DNA of 42,809 bases from Ectopseudomonas oleovorans. GTDB lineage: Bacteria; Pseudomonadota; Gammaproteobacteria; Pseudomonadales; Pseudomonadaceae. This document shows positions 35,482 through 42,809 of the stretch, one piece after another. Within the stretch, counting starts at the first letter, position 1, and each line of letters begins with the position of its first letter. The notes under the pieces are model-generated. The model made no database searches. It saw nothing but the letters and a program-made list of their open reading frames with translations, and was not told the DNA's origin. The position numbers and the translations under genes were made by a program. Location of the stretch: assembly GCF_003052605.1 (NCBI RefSeq), contig NZ_QASO01000111.1, positions 1-42,809 on the forward strand, in the 5' to 3' direction.

Positions 35482-36905
35482 TGTGGTTTCGCAGCGACCT
35501 GCGCACCCAGGACAACACCGCCCTGAGCCGCGCCATGAGCAGCGGCGCGACCATCGCCCTGTATCTGGTCACGCCCGGCCAGTGGCAGCGCCATGACGAC
35601 GCCGCGAGCAAGGTGGACTTCTGGCTGCGCAACCTGGCGGAGCTGAGCAAGGCCCTGGCGGCGCTCAATGTGCCGCTGCTGGTACGCCACTGCCACGACT
35701 GGAGCGAGGCGCCGCTGCAGGTCGCCGAGGTGTGTCATGAACACGACATCAGTGCCGTGCACGTCAACGATGAGTACGGCGTCAACGAAAGCCTGCGCGA
35801 TCAGCAGGTCTGCGCTTACCTCGGCCAGCAGGCCATCGCCTGGCACAGCCATCTCGATCAGCTGTTGTTCAAACCTGGCAGCGTACTGACCCGCTCCGGC
35901 GGCTACTTCCAGGTCTACAGCCAGTTCCGCAAGGTGTGCTACGAGCGCCTGCACACGGCCCTGCCGGCATTGATCGCCCCACCGAAGGCGCAAACGCCGC
36001 TGGCCATCGGCAGTGAGGCGGTACCCGAGACCGTAGAGGGTTTCGCCACACCCAGCGCCAACCTGCGCCTGCTCTGGCCCGCCGGAGAGGAGGCGGCCCT
36101 GCAGCGCCTGCAGCGCTTTAGCGAGGAGCAGGTCAGCTACTACAAGGACGAACGCGACTTCCCCGCCAAGCCTGGCACCAGCCAGTTGTCAGCCTACCTG
36201 GCCGCCGGCGTCGTATCGCCGCGCCAATGCCTGCATGCCGCGCTCGCGGCCAATCAGGGCGAGTTCGACAGTGGCAACCCAGGCGTCGTCACCTGGATCA
36301 ACGAGCTGCTCTGGCGTGAGTTCTACAAGCACACACTGGTCGGCTACCCACGGGTATCGCGCCACCGTGCCTTCCGCCTGGAAACCGAGGCGGTGCCATG
36401 GCGCCACGCCCCCGAAGACCTGGCCGCCTGGCAAGAGGGCCGCACGGGCCTGCCAATCATCGATGCGGCCATGCGCCAACTGCTGGAAACCGGCTGGATG
36501 CACAACCGCCTGCGCATGATCGTCGCCATGTTCCTGACCAAGAACCTGCTGATCGACTGGCGCGAGGGCGAGCGCTTCTTCATGCGTCACCTGATCGATG
36601 GCGACCTGGCGGCGAACAACGGCGGCTGGCAGTGGAGCGCCTCCACCGGCACCGATGCAGCGCCGTACTTCCGTATTTTCAACCCAATCAGCCAGTCGCA
36701 GAAGTTCGATCCCGAAGGCCAGTTCATTCGCCAGTGGGTGCCAGAGCTGGCCGGGCTGAACAAGCGCGACATTCATGACCCATCCGCACTGGGCGGCTTG
36801 TTCGCGCCCGCCGGTTATCCACGCCCGATCGTCGATCTGTCGCGCTCGCGCGAACGCGCGCTAGCGGCGTTCAAGAACCTGTCTGCGCGGGAGGTTCCGG
36901 CATGA
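35469..36905 (+). CDS. phrB: Deoxyribodipyrimidine photolyase
   Basis: The 478-residue flavoprotein repairs cyclobutane pyrimidine dimers using blue light. The N-terminal antenna domain starts MQQLMWFRSDLRTQDNTALS. The FAD domain has TSQLSAYLAAGVVSP, WINELLWREFYKHTL, the family signature WMHNRLRMIVAMFLTKNLL, and NNGGWQWSASTGTD with Trp residues of the electron-transfer chain. The length is usual for class I CPD photolyases. AGAGGT precedes ATG 35469, which lies inside the regulator gene. Its stop overlaps the next start (ATGA). Confidence 0.95.
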   Translation: MQQLMWFRSDLRTQDNTALSRAMSSGATIALYLVTPGQWQRHDDAASKVDFWLRNLAELSKALAALNVPLLVRHCHDWSEAPLQVAEVCHEHDISAVHVNDEYGVNESLRDQQVCAYLGQQAIAWHSHLDQLLFKPGSVLTRSGGYFQVYSQFRKVCYERLHTALPALIAPPKAQTPLAIGSEAVPETVEGFATPSANLRLLWPAGEEAALQRLQRFSEEQVSYYKDERDFPAKPGTSQLSAYLAAGVVSPRQCLHAALAANQGEFDSGNPGVVTWINELLWREFYKHTLVGYPRVSRHRAFRLETEAVPWRHAPEDLAAWQEGRTGLPIIDAAMRQLLETGWMHNRLRMIVAMFLTKNLLIDWREGERFFMRHLIDGDLAANNGGWQWSASTGTDAAPYFRIFNPISQSQKFDPEGQFIRQWVPELAGLNKRDIHDPSALGGLFAPAGYPRPIVDLSRSRERALAAFKNLSAREVPA

Positions 36906-37324
36906 GTGCATTTCTTCACGATTTCGCCGAGCGCTTCGCCGCGCTGAACAAGGACAACCTCGATCTGCTCGGCGAGCTGTACAGCGATGACGTGCTGTTT
37001 CGTGACCCGCTGCATGAGGTGCACGGCCTGACGGCGGTACGCCGCTATTTCGCCGAGCTGTACGCCAATGTGGAAGCGCTGCATTTCGAATTTCACGGCT
37101 TCGATCAGGTCGCCGAAGGCGAAGGCTACCTGCGCTGGACCATGCGCTATCGCCATCCGCGCCTGCGCGGCGGCGCCGAGATCGCCGTCGAAGGCTGCTC
37201 GCACCTGCTCTGGCGCAAGCGCGTCTATCAACACCGTGATTATTTCGATGCCGGCGCACTGCTCTACGAACACCTGCCGCTGCTCGGTAGCGTGATCGCC
37301 TGGCTGAAACGGAGGCTGGCATGA
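36902..37324 (+). CDS. SnoaL-like / NTF2-fold protein
   Basis: The 140-residue protein has the SnoaL-like fold: AALNKDNLDLLGELYSDDV, VLFRDPLHEVHGLTAVRRYF, and the beta part WTMRYRHPRLRGG and RDYFDAGALLYEHL. Such folds bind small hydrophobic ligands or catalyse isomerisation and dehydration. Genes of this family recur in photolyase and cyclopropane-synthase-like clusters of light-responsive and singlet-oxygen-responsive bacteria. Starts and stops overlap on both sides (ATGA). Confidence 0.85.
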   Translation: MSAFLHDFAERFAALNKDNLDLLGELYSDDVLFRDPLHEVHGLTAVRRYFAELYANVEALHFEFHGFDQVAEGEGYLRWTMRYRHPRLRGGAEIAVEGCSHLLWRKRVYQHRDYFDAGALLYEHLPLLGSVIAWLKRRLA

Positions 37325-38076
37325 AACGTATCTGGCTCACTGGCGCCAGCAGCGGCATCGGCGCCGCACTGGCCGAAGAATTGCTCAAGGCCGGCCATCA
37401 GCTGGCGCTGAGCGCGCGTAGCAGTGGCCCACTGCAGGACTTCGCTGCTCACTATGGCGATCAGGTTCTGGTCGCCCCAGGTGATCTGACCGACGCCGAG
37501 CAGGTACGCGCGATTGGCGAGCGCATCGCTCAAGAGTGGGGCGCGCTGGATTGCGTGATCCTCAACGCCGGCACCTGCGAATACGTCGACGTGCGCCAGT
37601 TCGAGGCGGCGATGATCGAACGCGTGGTCAGCGCCAACCTGTTTTCCGCCAGCTACTGCATCGAAGCAGCCCTGCCCCTGCTGCGCCAGGGCGAGCGCCC
37701 ACACCTGGTCGGCGTTGGCAGCTCGGTGACCTTCATGCCGCTGCCGCGTGCCGAGGCCTACGGCGCCTCCAAGGCCGCCATGCGCTACCTGATGCAGACA
37801 CTACGCATCGACCTGGCCAGCGAGGGCATCGACGTCACCCTGGTCAGCCCAGGCTTCGTCGACACCCCGCTGACGCAGAAGAACGACTTCCCCATGCCCA
37901 TGTGCTGGCCGGTCGAACGCGCCGCCCGGCACATCGCCGAGCGCCTGGACAAACGCCCGCATGAAATCGCCTTCCCCACTCCCTTCATTGCCATACTGAA
38001 ACTGCTCGGCAGCCTGCCCAGCAGCCTGCAACTGGCCATAGGTCGCCGCTTGGCGCGCAACGAGGACAACGCATGA
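37321..38076 (+). CDS. Short-chain dehydrogenase/reductase
   Basis: The 251-residue classical SDR has TGASSGIG near the N-terminus (8-15), the LNAG motif in VILNAGTCEY, the catalytic Ser in GVGSSVTFMP and active-site YGASK, followed by SPGFVDTPLT. It has a C-terminal hydrophobic tail (FIAILKLLGSLPSSL). Its substrate is unknown; in this cluster an acyl or lipid intermediate is likely. It overlaps its neighbours by 4 bp at both ends. Confidence 0.9.
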   Translation: MKRIWLTGASSGIGAALAEELLKAGHQLALSARSSGPLQDFAAHYGDQVLVAPGDLTDAEQVRAIGERIAQEWGALDCVILNAGTCEYVDVRQFEAAMIERVVSANLFSASYCIEAALPLLRQGERPHLVGVGSSVTFMPLPRAEAYGASKAAMRYLMQTLRIDLASEGIDVTLVSPGFVDTPLTQKNDFPMPMCWPVERAARHIAERLDKRPHEIAFPTPFIAILKLLGSLPSSLQLAIGRRLARNEDNA

Positions 38077-39320
38077 GAATCGCCATCGTCGGCAGCGGCA
38101 TCGCCGGCCTGACCTGTGCCTACCTGCTCAACCGCCAGCACGACATTCAGGTGTTCGAGGCCAGCGACTGGGTCGGCGGCCACACCCACACCGTCGACGT
38201 GCAGGTGGAGGGGCGCAGCTACGCCATCGATACTGGCTTCATCGTCTTCAACGACTGGACTTACCCGAATTTCATCCGCCTGCTGGGGCAGGTCGGCGTT
38301 GGCTTCAAGCCCACCGAAATGAGCTTCTCGGTGAGCGACCCGGCCACCGGCGTGGAGTACAACGGCCACGACCTCAACACCCTGTTCGCCCAGCGCAGCA
38401 ACCTGCTGTCGCCAGCGTTCTGGGGCATGCTGCGCGACATCCTGCGTTTCAATCGCCAGTCGCTGGACGACCTGGCCAACAACCGCATCAGCGCCGACAC
38501 CACGCTCGGCCAGTACCTCGACAGCAACGGCTATGGCCGCCGCTTCATCGAGCATTACATCGTGCCGATGGGCTCGGCCATCTGGTCGATGTCGCTGGCC
38601 GACATGCTTGGTTTCCCGCTGCAGTTCTTCGTGCGCTTCTGCAAGAACCACGGCCTGCTCTCGGTCAGCGACCGGCCGACCTGGCAGGTGATCGAAGGCG
38701 GCTCGCGCAGCTACGTGGCGCCGCTGACCGCCAGCTTCGCCGAGCGCATTCGCCTCAACTGCCCGGTCAGCCGCGTCGTCCGTGATCAGGATGGCGTCAC
38801 CCTGCACAGCGCGGCCGGCAGCGAGCGCTTCGACAAGGTGATCTTCGCCTGCCATAGCGACCAGGCCCTGGCCCTGCTCGAGCAGCCCGGCGAGCAGGAG
38901 CGGGACATTCTTGGCGCCCTGCCCTACGCCAACAACGATGTGGTGCTGCATACCGATACGCGCCTGCTGCCCAAGCGCAAGCTGGCCTGGGCCAGTTGGA
39001 ACTATCGTTTGGGCGGGCCGCGTGAACAGATGGCTGCCGTGACCTATGACATGAACATCCTGCAGGGCATCGACAGCGATACCACCTTCTGCGTCAGCCT
39101 CAACCAGACCGCCGCCATCGACCCGAGCAAGATCCTCGCACGCTTCCAGTACGCCCACCCGCAGTACAGCCTGGCCGGCACGGCGGCGCAAGCGCGCTGG
39201 GAAGAGCTGCTCGGCGCGCAGCACACCTACTATTGCGGCGCCTACTGGGCCAACGGTTTTCATGAAGATGGCGTGGTCAGCGCACTGCGCGTAGCGCGTG
39301 CCTTCGGAGAGACGCTCTGA
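38073..39320 (+). CDS. FAD-dependent amine-oxidase-like oxidoreductase
   Basis: The 415-residue flavoprotein starts with MRIAIVGSGIAGLTCAYLL (GxGxxG) and EASDWVGGHTHTVDV, the second FAD-binding element. It belongs to the NAD(P)/FAD-binding amine oxidase group that is nearly always next to DUF1365 and cyclopropane-synthase-like genes. The related group in Rhodobacter sphaeroides lies in the singlet-oxygen regulon near furan fatty acid genes. A role in oxidising or desaturating a methylated acyl chain is inferred. It overlaps the SDR by 4 bp and the DUF1365 gene by 1 bp (TGATG). Confidence 0.88.
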   Translation: MRIAIVGSGIAGLTCAYLLNRQHDIQVFEASDWVGGHTHTVDVQVEGRSYAIDTGFIVFNDWTYPNFIRLLGQVGVGFKPTEMSFSVSDPATGVEYNGHDLNTLFAQRSNLLSPAFWGMLRDILRFNRQSLDDLANNRISADTTLGQYLDSNGYGRRFIEHYIVPMGSAIWSMSLADMLGFPLQFFVRFCKNHGLLSVSDRPTWQVIEGGSRSYVAPLTASFAERIRLNCPVSRVVRDQDGVTLHSAAGSERFDKVIFACHSDQALALLEQPGEQERDILGALPYANNDVVLHTDTRLLPKRKLAWASWNYRLGGPREQMAAVTYDMNILQGIDSDTTFCVSLNQTAAIDPSKILARFQYAHPQYSLAGTAAQARWEELLGAQHTYYCGAYWANGFHEDGVVSALRVARAFGETL

Positions 39321-40120
39321 TGCACAGCGCCCTGTACAGCGGCTGGGTGCAGCATCGCCGCTTCGCCCCGCGCGCCCATGCCTTTCGCTATCGCATGGGT
39401 CTGCTGTACCTCGACCTGAGTGAGCAGGCGCAGCTGTTCGCCCTGTCAAAGCTGGCCGGTTCCGGCCGCTGGGCGCCATTCGCCTTTCGCGAGAGCGACT
39501 ACCTGCCCGAGTCCACCCGCCAGGGCGTGCCCCTGCATGAGGCGGTGCGCGATCGCGTGGAGCAGGCACTGGGCACACGCCCGCAAGGTCGCATCTGCGT
39601 GCTGACGCAGCCGCGCAGCTGGGGCCTGGCGTTCAATCCAGTGAGCATCTTTTACTGCCATGACGCCGACCAGCGACTGATGGCGATTCTCTGTGAAGTC
39701 AGCAATACGCCGTGGCGTGAGCGTTATCACTACGTGCTGCCGGCAGAGGGTGAAGGCCGCCATCAAGTCAGCGTGGACAAGGCCTTTCACGTCTCGCCTT
39801 TCCTGCCGCGCGAGCTGCAATACCGCATGAGTTTCAGCGCCGTCGGCGAACGCCTTGGCGTGCACATGGCCGACTGGCAAGCCGATACCAAGATGTTCGA
39901 TGCCAGCCTCAGCCTGCACCGCGAAGCTCTCGACCGCGCCAGCCTGCACCGCTATCTGCTGAGTTTCCCCTGGATGACCGGCAAAACCCTGGCCGCCATC
40001 TACTGGCAGGCGATGCGCCTGCTGTTCAAGCGCATCCCGATTTTCGACCACAAGCCCGCGGAAGGCAGCTTCCGTGTAGCCCGCCCGCAAGCGAAGGACA
40101 TGCCCCATGAAGAGCTCTAG
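39320..40120 (+). CDS. DUF1365 protein
   Basis: The 266-residue protein has the DUF1365 pattern: ALYSGWVQHRRFAPRAHAFRYRMGLLYLDL at the start, the LTQPRSWGLAFNPVSIFYC core and VSVDKAFHVSPFLP. The biochemical role is unknown. It is consistently paired with the FAD oxidoreductase and the Cfa-like methyltransferase, as here. It starts at TGATG with the preceding gene and overlaps the next gene by 14 bp. Confidence 0.9.
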   Translation: MHSALYSGWVQHRRFAPRAHAFRYRMGLLYLDLSEQAQLFALSKLAGSGRWAPFAFRESDYLPESTRQGVPLHEAVRDRVEQALGTRPQGRICVLTQPRSWGLAFNPVSIFYCHDADQRLMAILCEVSNTPWRERYHYVLPAEGEGRHQVSVDKAFHVSPFLPRELQYRMSFSAVGERLGVHMADWQADTKMFDASLSLHREALDRASLHRYLLSFPWMTGKTLAAIYWQAMRLLFKRIPIFDHKPAEGSFRVARPQAKDMPHEEL

Positions 40121-41381
40121 CCTGACCGCAACAAGAAGCCTGGTACGCAGTGGCAACGGCATTGGCGCCGGTCTGTTGCGGCGCGCCGTGATGCGCCAGC
40201 TGCAGAACCTGCACCACGGTCTGCTGGTAATTCATGAGGCGGGTGACAGCCTGCACTTCGGTAACCCCCAGGCTCATCTGCGCGCCGAAATCACCGTGCA
40301 TGACCCTGCGGTCTGGGGTCTGGTGGCGGGCAATGGCTCGATCGGCTCGGGCGAAGCCTACATACATGGCTACTGGAGCACGCCGGACCTGACGGCGGTG
40401 ATCCGCATTTTCGTCGCCAACCTCGACGTGCTGGACGCCATGGAGGGTGGCCTGGCGCGCCTCGGCCGGCCGCTTATCCAGGGCCTGCACTGGCTCAATC
40501 GCAACACCCGCAAGGGCTCGCGCCGCAATATCGCCGCACACTACGACCTGGGCAATGACCTGTTCGAACAATTCCTCGACCCGACCATGATGTATTCGGC
40601 AGCCATGTTCGCGAACGAGGACGACAGCCTGGAGCAGGCGCAGCTCAACAAGCTCGAACGCATCTGCCAGAAACTTGCACTGCAGCCTACGGACCACTTG
40701 CTGGAGATCGGTACCGGCTGGGGCAGCATGGCCATCTATGCCGCTACTCATTACGGCTGCCGGGTGACCACCACCACCTTGTCGCGCGAGCAGCACGCCC
40801 ATACCGAGCGACGCATTCGCGAGCTGGGCCTGGAGGATCGCGTCACCCTGCTGCTGGAGGACTACCGCGACCTCGATGGCCAGTACGACAAGCTGGTCTC
40901 CATCGAGATGATCGAAGCCGTCGGCCATCGCTTCCTGCCCACCTACTTCGAGCAGTGCGCGCGCCTGCTCAAGCCCGACGGGCTGATGCTGCTACAGGCC
41001 ATCACCATCCGTGATCAACGCTACGAGCAGGCCTGCAAGTCGGTGGACTTCATCCAGCGCTACATCTTCCCCGGCGGCGCCCTGCCCTCGGTGCAGAAGA
41101 TGCTCGACGTGGTCACCCGGCATACCGACTTCAACCTGCATCACATGGAAGATTTCGGCCTGCACTACGCGCGTACCCTGCGTCTGTGGCACGACAACCT
41201 GCGTCACGCGCGGCAGCGCCTGGAGCAGTTGGGCTACGACGATTACTTCTATCGCCTGTGGGAGTTCTACCTCTGCTATTGCGAAGGCGGCTTCCTCGAA
41301 CGCACCATTGGCACCGCGCAACTGCTGCTGGCCAAACCGGCCGCTCGCCCTGCGCCTCTGTTAGGAAACTTCGATGCCTAA
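40107..41381 (+). CDS. Cyclopropane-fatty-acid-synthase-like SAM methyltransferase
   Basis: The 424-residue protein has an N-terminal lipid-binding domain (about 1-115), then a SAM-dependent methyltransferase domain. NIAAHYDLGNDLFEQFLDPT and MMYSAAMF are Cfa-family hallmarks; LLEIGTGWGSMAIYA is SAM motif I; LVSIEMIEAVGHRFLPTYF and YIFPGGALPS complete the active site. It should transfer a methyl or methylene group to unsaturated acyl chains of phospholipids. In this cluster, with an oxidase and DUF1365, the product may be a methylated or furan-type fatty acid and not a cyclopropane. It overlaps DUF1365 by 14 bp and DUF2878 by 8 bp. Confidence 0.92.
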   Translation: MKSSSLTATRSLVRSGNGIGAGLLRRAVMRQLQNLHHGLLVIHEAGDSLHFGNPQAHLRAEITVHDPAVWGLVAGNGSIGSGEAYIHGYWSTPDLTAVIRIFVANLDVLDAMEGGLARLGRPLIQGLHWLNRNTRKGSRRNIAAHYDLGNDLFEQFLDPTMMYSAAMFANEDDSLEQAQLNKLERICQKLALQPTDHLLEIGTGWGSMAIYAATHYGCRVTTTTLSREQHAHTERRIRELGLEDRVTLLLEDYRDLDGQYDKLVSIEMIEAVGHRFLPTYFEQCARLLKPDGLMLLQAITIRDQRYEQACKSVDFIQRYIFPGGALPSVQKMLDVVTRHTDFNLHHMEDFGLHYARTLRLWHDNLRHARQRLEQLGYDDYFYRLWEFYLCYCEGGFLERTIGTAQLLLAKPAARPAPLLGNFDA

Positions 41382-41901
41382 GCTGATCGCCAATGCCCTC
41401 CTGTTCCAGCTCGGCTGGCTGGTCTGCGTCTTTGCTGGCGACAGCTCCTGGCTGCTGGTGGTGGCAGTGATCATTGGCGTGCACCTGCTGTGGGTCAGCA
41501 GTTGGGCGGCCGAAGGCAAGCTGCTGCTCAGCGTGTTTCTCGCCGGCAGTGCGCTGGACAGTTTTCTGCTCAACCTCGGCGTATTCGATTTCGGCGAGGA
41601 GCGCCAGCTGATCCCCCTGTGGCTGGCCCTGCTCTGGCTGCTACTGGCCAGCACGCTCAATCACTGTCTGGCCTGGACTGCCCAGCCCTGGTGGCGAGCC
41701 AGCCTGCTCGGCGCGGTTGCCGCACCGCTGTCCTACTACGGCGGCGCCAAGATCGCCGGCGTCACCCTGCCACTGGGTACCTGGCCAACCCTGGCCATTC
41801 TGGCGCTGGTCTGGGCCATGGTGATGCCGGTGCTGCACGGCTTCGCCAAACTCTATCGTGCGCAATACGAGCAGAGCCTGCGCAGCCGCCGCTCGGCCTA
41901 G
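41374..41901 (+). CDS. DUF2878 membrane protein
   Basis: The 175-residue protein has about five hydrophobic helices and an inner-membrane topology. Segments such as LIANALLFQLGWLVCVFAG and SSWAAEGKLLLSVFLAGSAL fit DUF2878. The function is unknown. It is the last gene of the coupled operon; its ATG lies 8 bp inside the methyltransferase gene. Two dispersed repeats follow, probably ending the transcript. Confidence 0.85.
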   Translation: MPKLIANALLFQLGWLVCVFAGDSSWLLVVAVIIGVHLLWVSSWAAEGKLLLSVFLAGSALDSFLLNLGVFDFGEERQLIPLWLALLWLLLASTLNHCLAWTAQPWWRASLLGAVAAPLSYYGGAKIAGVTLPLGTWPTLAILALVWAMVMPVLHGFAKLYRAQYEQSLRSRRSA

Positions 41902-41913
41902 CCGATAGCCTCC

Positions 41914-41986
41914 GTAGGAGCGGCGCCTCGCCGCAAACCACTTCGGCTCGGGTTCGAAAAGCTTCGCCCCGGGGCGGGGCTCCTAC
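41914..41986. repeat. GTAGGAGCGGCGCC...GGGGCTCCTAC repeat, first copy
   Basis: The outer arms GTAGGAGC/GCTCCTAC frame an inner CGCCCCGGGGCG palindrome. Right-hand segments CTTCGCCCCG(G/A)GGCGGGGCTCCTACGAAAAGC are shared with the second copy at 42010. Confidence 0.8.
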
Positions 41987-42009
41987 GAAAAGCACAAATG
42001 CCCGCATGT

Positions 42010-42081
42010 GTAGGAGCGGCGCCCCGCCGCGAACCAGGCGGCGCGGCCCCAAAACGCTTCGCCCCGAGGCGGGGCTCCTAC
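42010..42081. repeat. GTAGGAGCGGCGCC...GGGGCTCCTAC repeat, second copy
   Basis: This is a second element of the same family, 23 bp after the first and in the same orientation. Together they form a tandem pair downstream of the light-response operon. Confidence 0.8.
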
Positions 42082-42178
42082 GAAAAGCGGCTTGCGGCCT
42101 GCTGAACTGACGGCACTGTCCGCTGCACCCTGTCAGCCCAAGCCCGCGTATCCACTGCATGGCGTACACTGCCGCGCC

Positions 42179-42490
42179 ATGAGCCAGACCATCCCCCATA
42201 CCCAACTGCCAACCGAACCCGAGATCAGTTGCAGCACTTGCGCGGCTTGCTGCTGCCAGCTGGAAGTGATGCTGTTCGGCGATAACGACGTGCCGCAGCA
42301 TTTGATCGATACCGACCAGTGGGGCAGCGAAGTGATGCGTCGCCTGGACGACAACTGGTGCGCAGCGCTGGACCGCAACAGCATGCGCTGCACCATCTAC
42401 GAGGTGCGCCCACTGATCTGCCGGGAGTTCGAGCTGGGTGCGGCCGAATGCCTGGAAGAGCGCCGGGGCATCGCTCAGGCCTATCGCTAG
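42179..42490 (+). CDS. YkgJ-family cysteine-cluster protein
   Basis: The 103-residue protein has an N-terminal Cys cluster (SCSTCAACCCQLEVM) and downstream Cys residues in DDNWCAAL, MRCTIYE and PLICREFELG. This is the pattern of the YkgJ/UPF0153 family, thought to bind a metal or Fe-S cluster. The ATG at 42179 was chosen because the frame upstream runs out of the repeat region and has no ribosome site. It stands alone. Confidence 0.88.
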   Translation: MSQTIPHTQLPTEPEISCSTCAACCCQLEVMLFGDNDVPQHLIDTDQWGSEVMRRLDDNWCAALDRNSMRCTIYEVRPLICREFELGAAECLEERRGIAQAYR

Positions 42491-42589
42491 CGGAGCGCAC
42501 CGCGCACAGGCCAGAGGCACAATGAAAAAGACCGGGGCTTGCCTAATGCCAGTCAGTTAAGCGCTACAGCTTGACCTTCTGCGCGCTGA

Positions 42590-42809
42590 ATCGGGTAGGA
42601 GGCGGGGTCACCCCCGCCGTCCTCCCACACCACCGTACGTACGGTTCCGTATACGGCGGTTCCTGCCTACTGACAAACAGCATCAGCGAGCTTGGTTCCG
42701 TTGATGTGTCGCCTGCGGTAGCTAAGCGCCCAGACCGGCCCTCGGAGTTTCCGACTCCTACCTCCTGATGGTCTCGACCACCGCTGTTCACGGCGTTTCT
42801 GCTTTACGC
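42590..42809 (-). mobile_element. Group II intron, 3' end (domains V and VI), truncated by the window edge
   Basis: Read on the minus strand, 42660-42629 forms a long hairpin (arms ACCGCCGTA and TACGGTGGT, inner TACGG/CGTACG) as in intron domain V. It is followed by GTGGGAGG and a second GC hairpin (42623-42597, GGCGGGG/CCCCGCC) with the terminal CTACCCGAT. This arrangement is typical of the 3' end of bacterial group IIC-like introns. The splice boundary would lie near 42590. The rest of the intron runs past the window end. Direction and class are from memory of family sequences. Confidence 0.75.
42667..42809 (-). CDS. Possible C-terminal tail of the intron-encoded reverse transcriptase
   Basis: A frame without stops enters from the window edge and ends at TAG 42669-42667, just before domain V, where intron-encoded proteins usually end. 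The 47 residues are very basic (for example VKQKRREQRW and SYRRRHINGTK). This suits a maturase tail, but no diagnostic motif remains in the window. Confidence 0.3.
   Translation of the reverse strand, partial: VKQKRREQRWSRPSGGRSRKLRGPVWALSYRRRHINGTKLADAVCQ

Noticed and set aside
37785..39578. 597-codon minus-strand frame opposite the SDR, FAD oxidase and DUF1365 genes
   Set aside because: It crosses three coupled plus-strand genes and shows no motif.
41914..42081. CRISPR-like pair of repeats
   Set aside because: Only two long palindromic copies, no regular short spacers and no cas genes; they are dispersed intergenic elements.
42564..42791. 75-codon minus-strand frame at the right edge
   Set aside because: It reads straight through intron domains V and VI, which are structural RNA, so it is not a protein gene as such.

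Overview
The window reads as a chromosomal segment of a Pseudomonas-type gammaproteobacterium. It is GC-rich and densely coded. It holds an arcDABC arginine fermentation operon, a long PutA with an N-terminal ribbon-helix-helix domain, a bacterial renalase next to hemH, and many dispersed 'GTAGGAGC...GCTCCTAC' hairpin repeats of the kind seen between Pseudomonas genes. The species cannot be fixed from sequence alone.

Left part (1-10.7 kb). After about 300 bp of unassigned sequence, a tandem UspA-domain stress protein faces a P-type cation ATPase, with an Anr-like half-palindrome between them. Next come AcpH, an ArsR-type repressor with its own palindrome followed by a XenB/NemA-type alkene reductase, a membrane-anchored coiled-coil protein, a small conserved protein, an NAD-dependent epimerase, and the ArgP/ArgO-type regulator and exporter pair.

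Middle (10.7-31 kb). putA has a long upstream region with three copies of the PutA operator core GTTGCA. It is followed by arcDABC behind a likely Anr box, with a DUF5064-type gene directly downstream. From 20.8 to 23.5 kb the DNA is scarred: a fragment of a Bcr/CflA transporter is fused in frame to a fragment of dihydrolipoamide dehydrogenase, and an SDR gene has lost its N-terminal half. Intact thioesterase and TetR genes lie between these remnants. Then follow a Tsx/OmpK-like porin, a DMT exporter, a LEA-type lipoprotein, a PuuD/SpuA-type amidotransferase, YjdM, another lipoprotein, an MFS transporter and hemH.

Right part (31-42 kb) is the most coherent system: a probable light or singlet-oxygen response regulon. 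A DUF523-DUF1722 gene is followed, almost without gaps, by a MerR/LitR-type regulator lacking the usual B12 ligands, DNA photolyase, a SnoaL-like protein, an SDR, an FAD-dependent oxidoreductase, a DUF1365 protein, a cyclopropane-synthase-like methyltransferase and a DUF2878 membrane protein. Every junction from the regulator onward overlaps (ATGA, TGATG or longer). Two inverted repeats built on TTGTAYA flank the operon promoter, and a third with the same 10-bp spacing lies before the divergent renalase and TIGR01777-hemH genes. I infer one regulator coordinating photorepair, repair of damaged NAD(P)H, tetrapyrrole metabolism and an unknown membrane-lipid modification.

The window ends in the 3' part of a group II intron (domains V and VI) on the minus strand.
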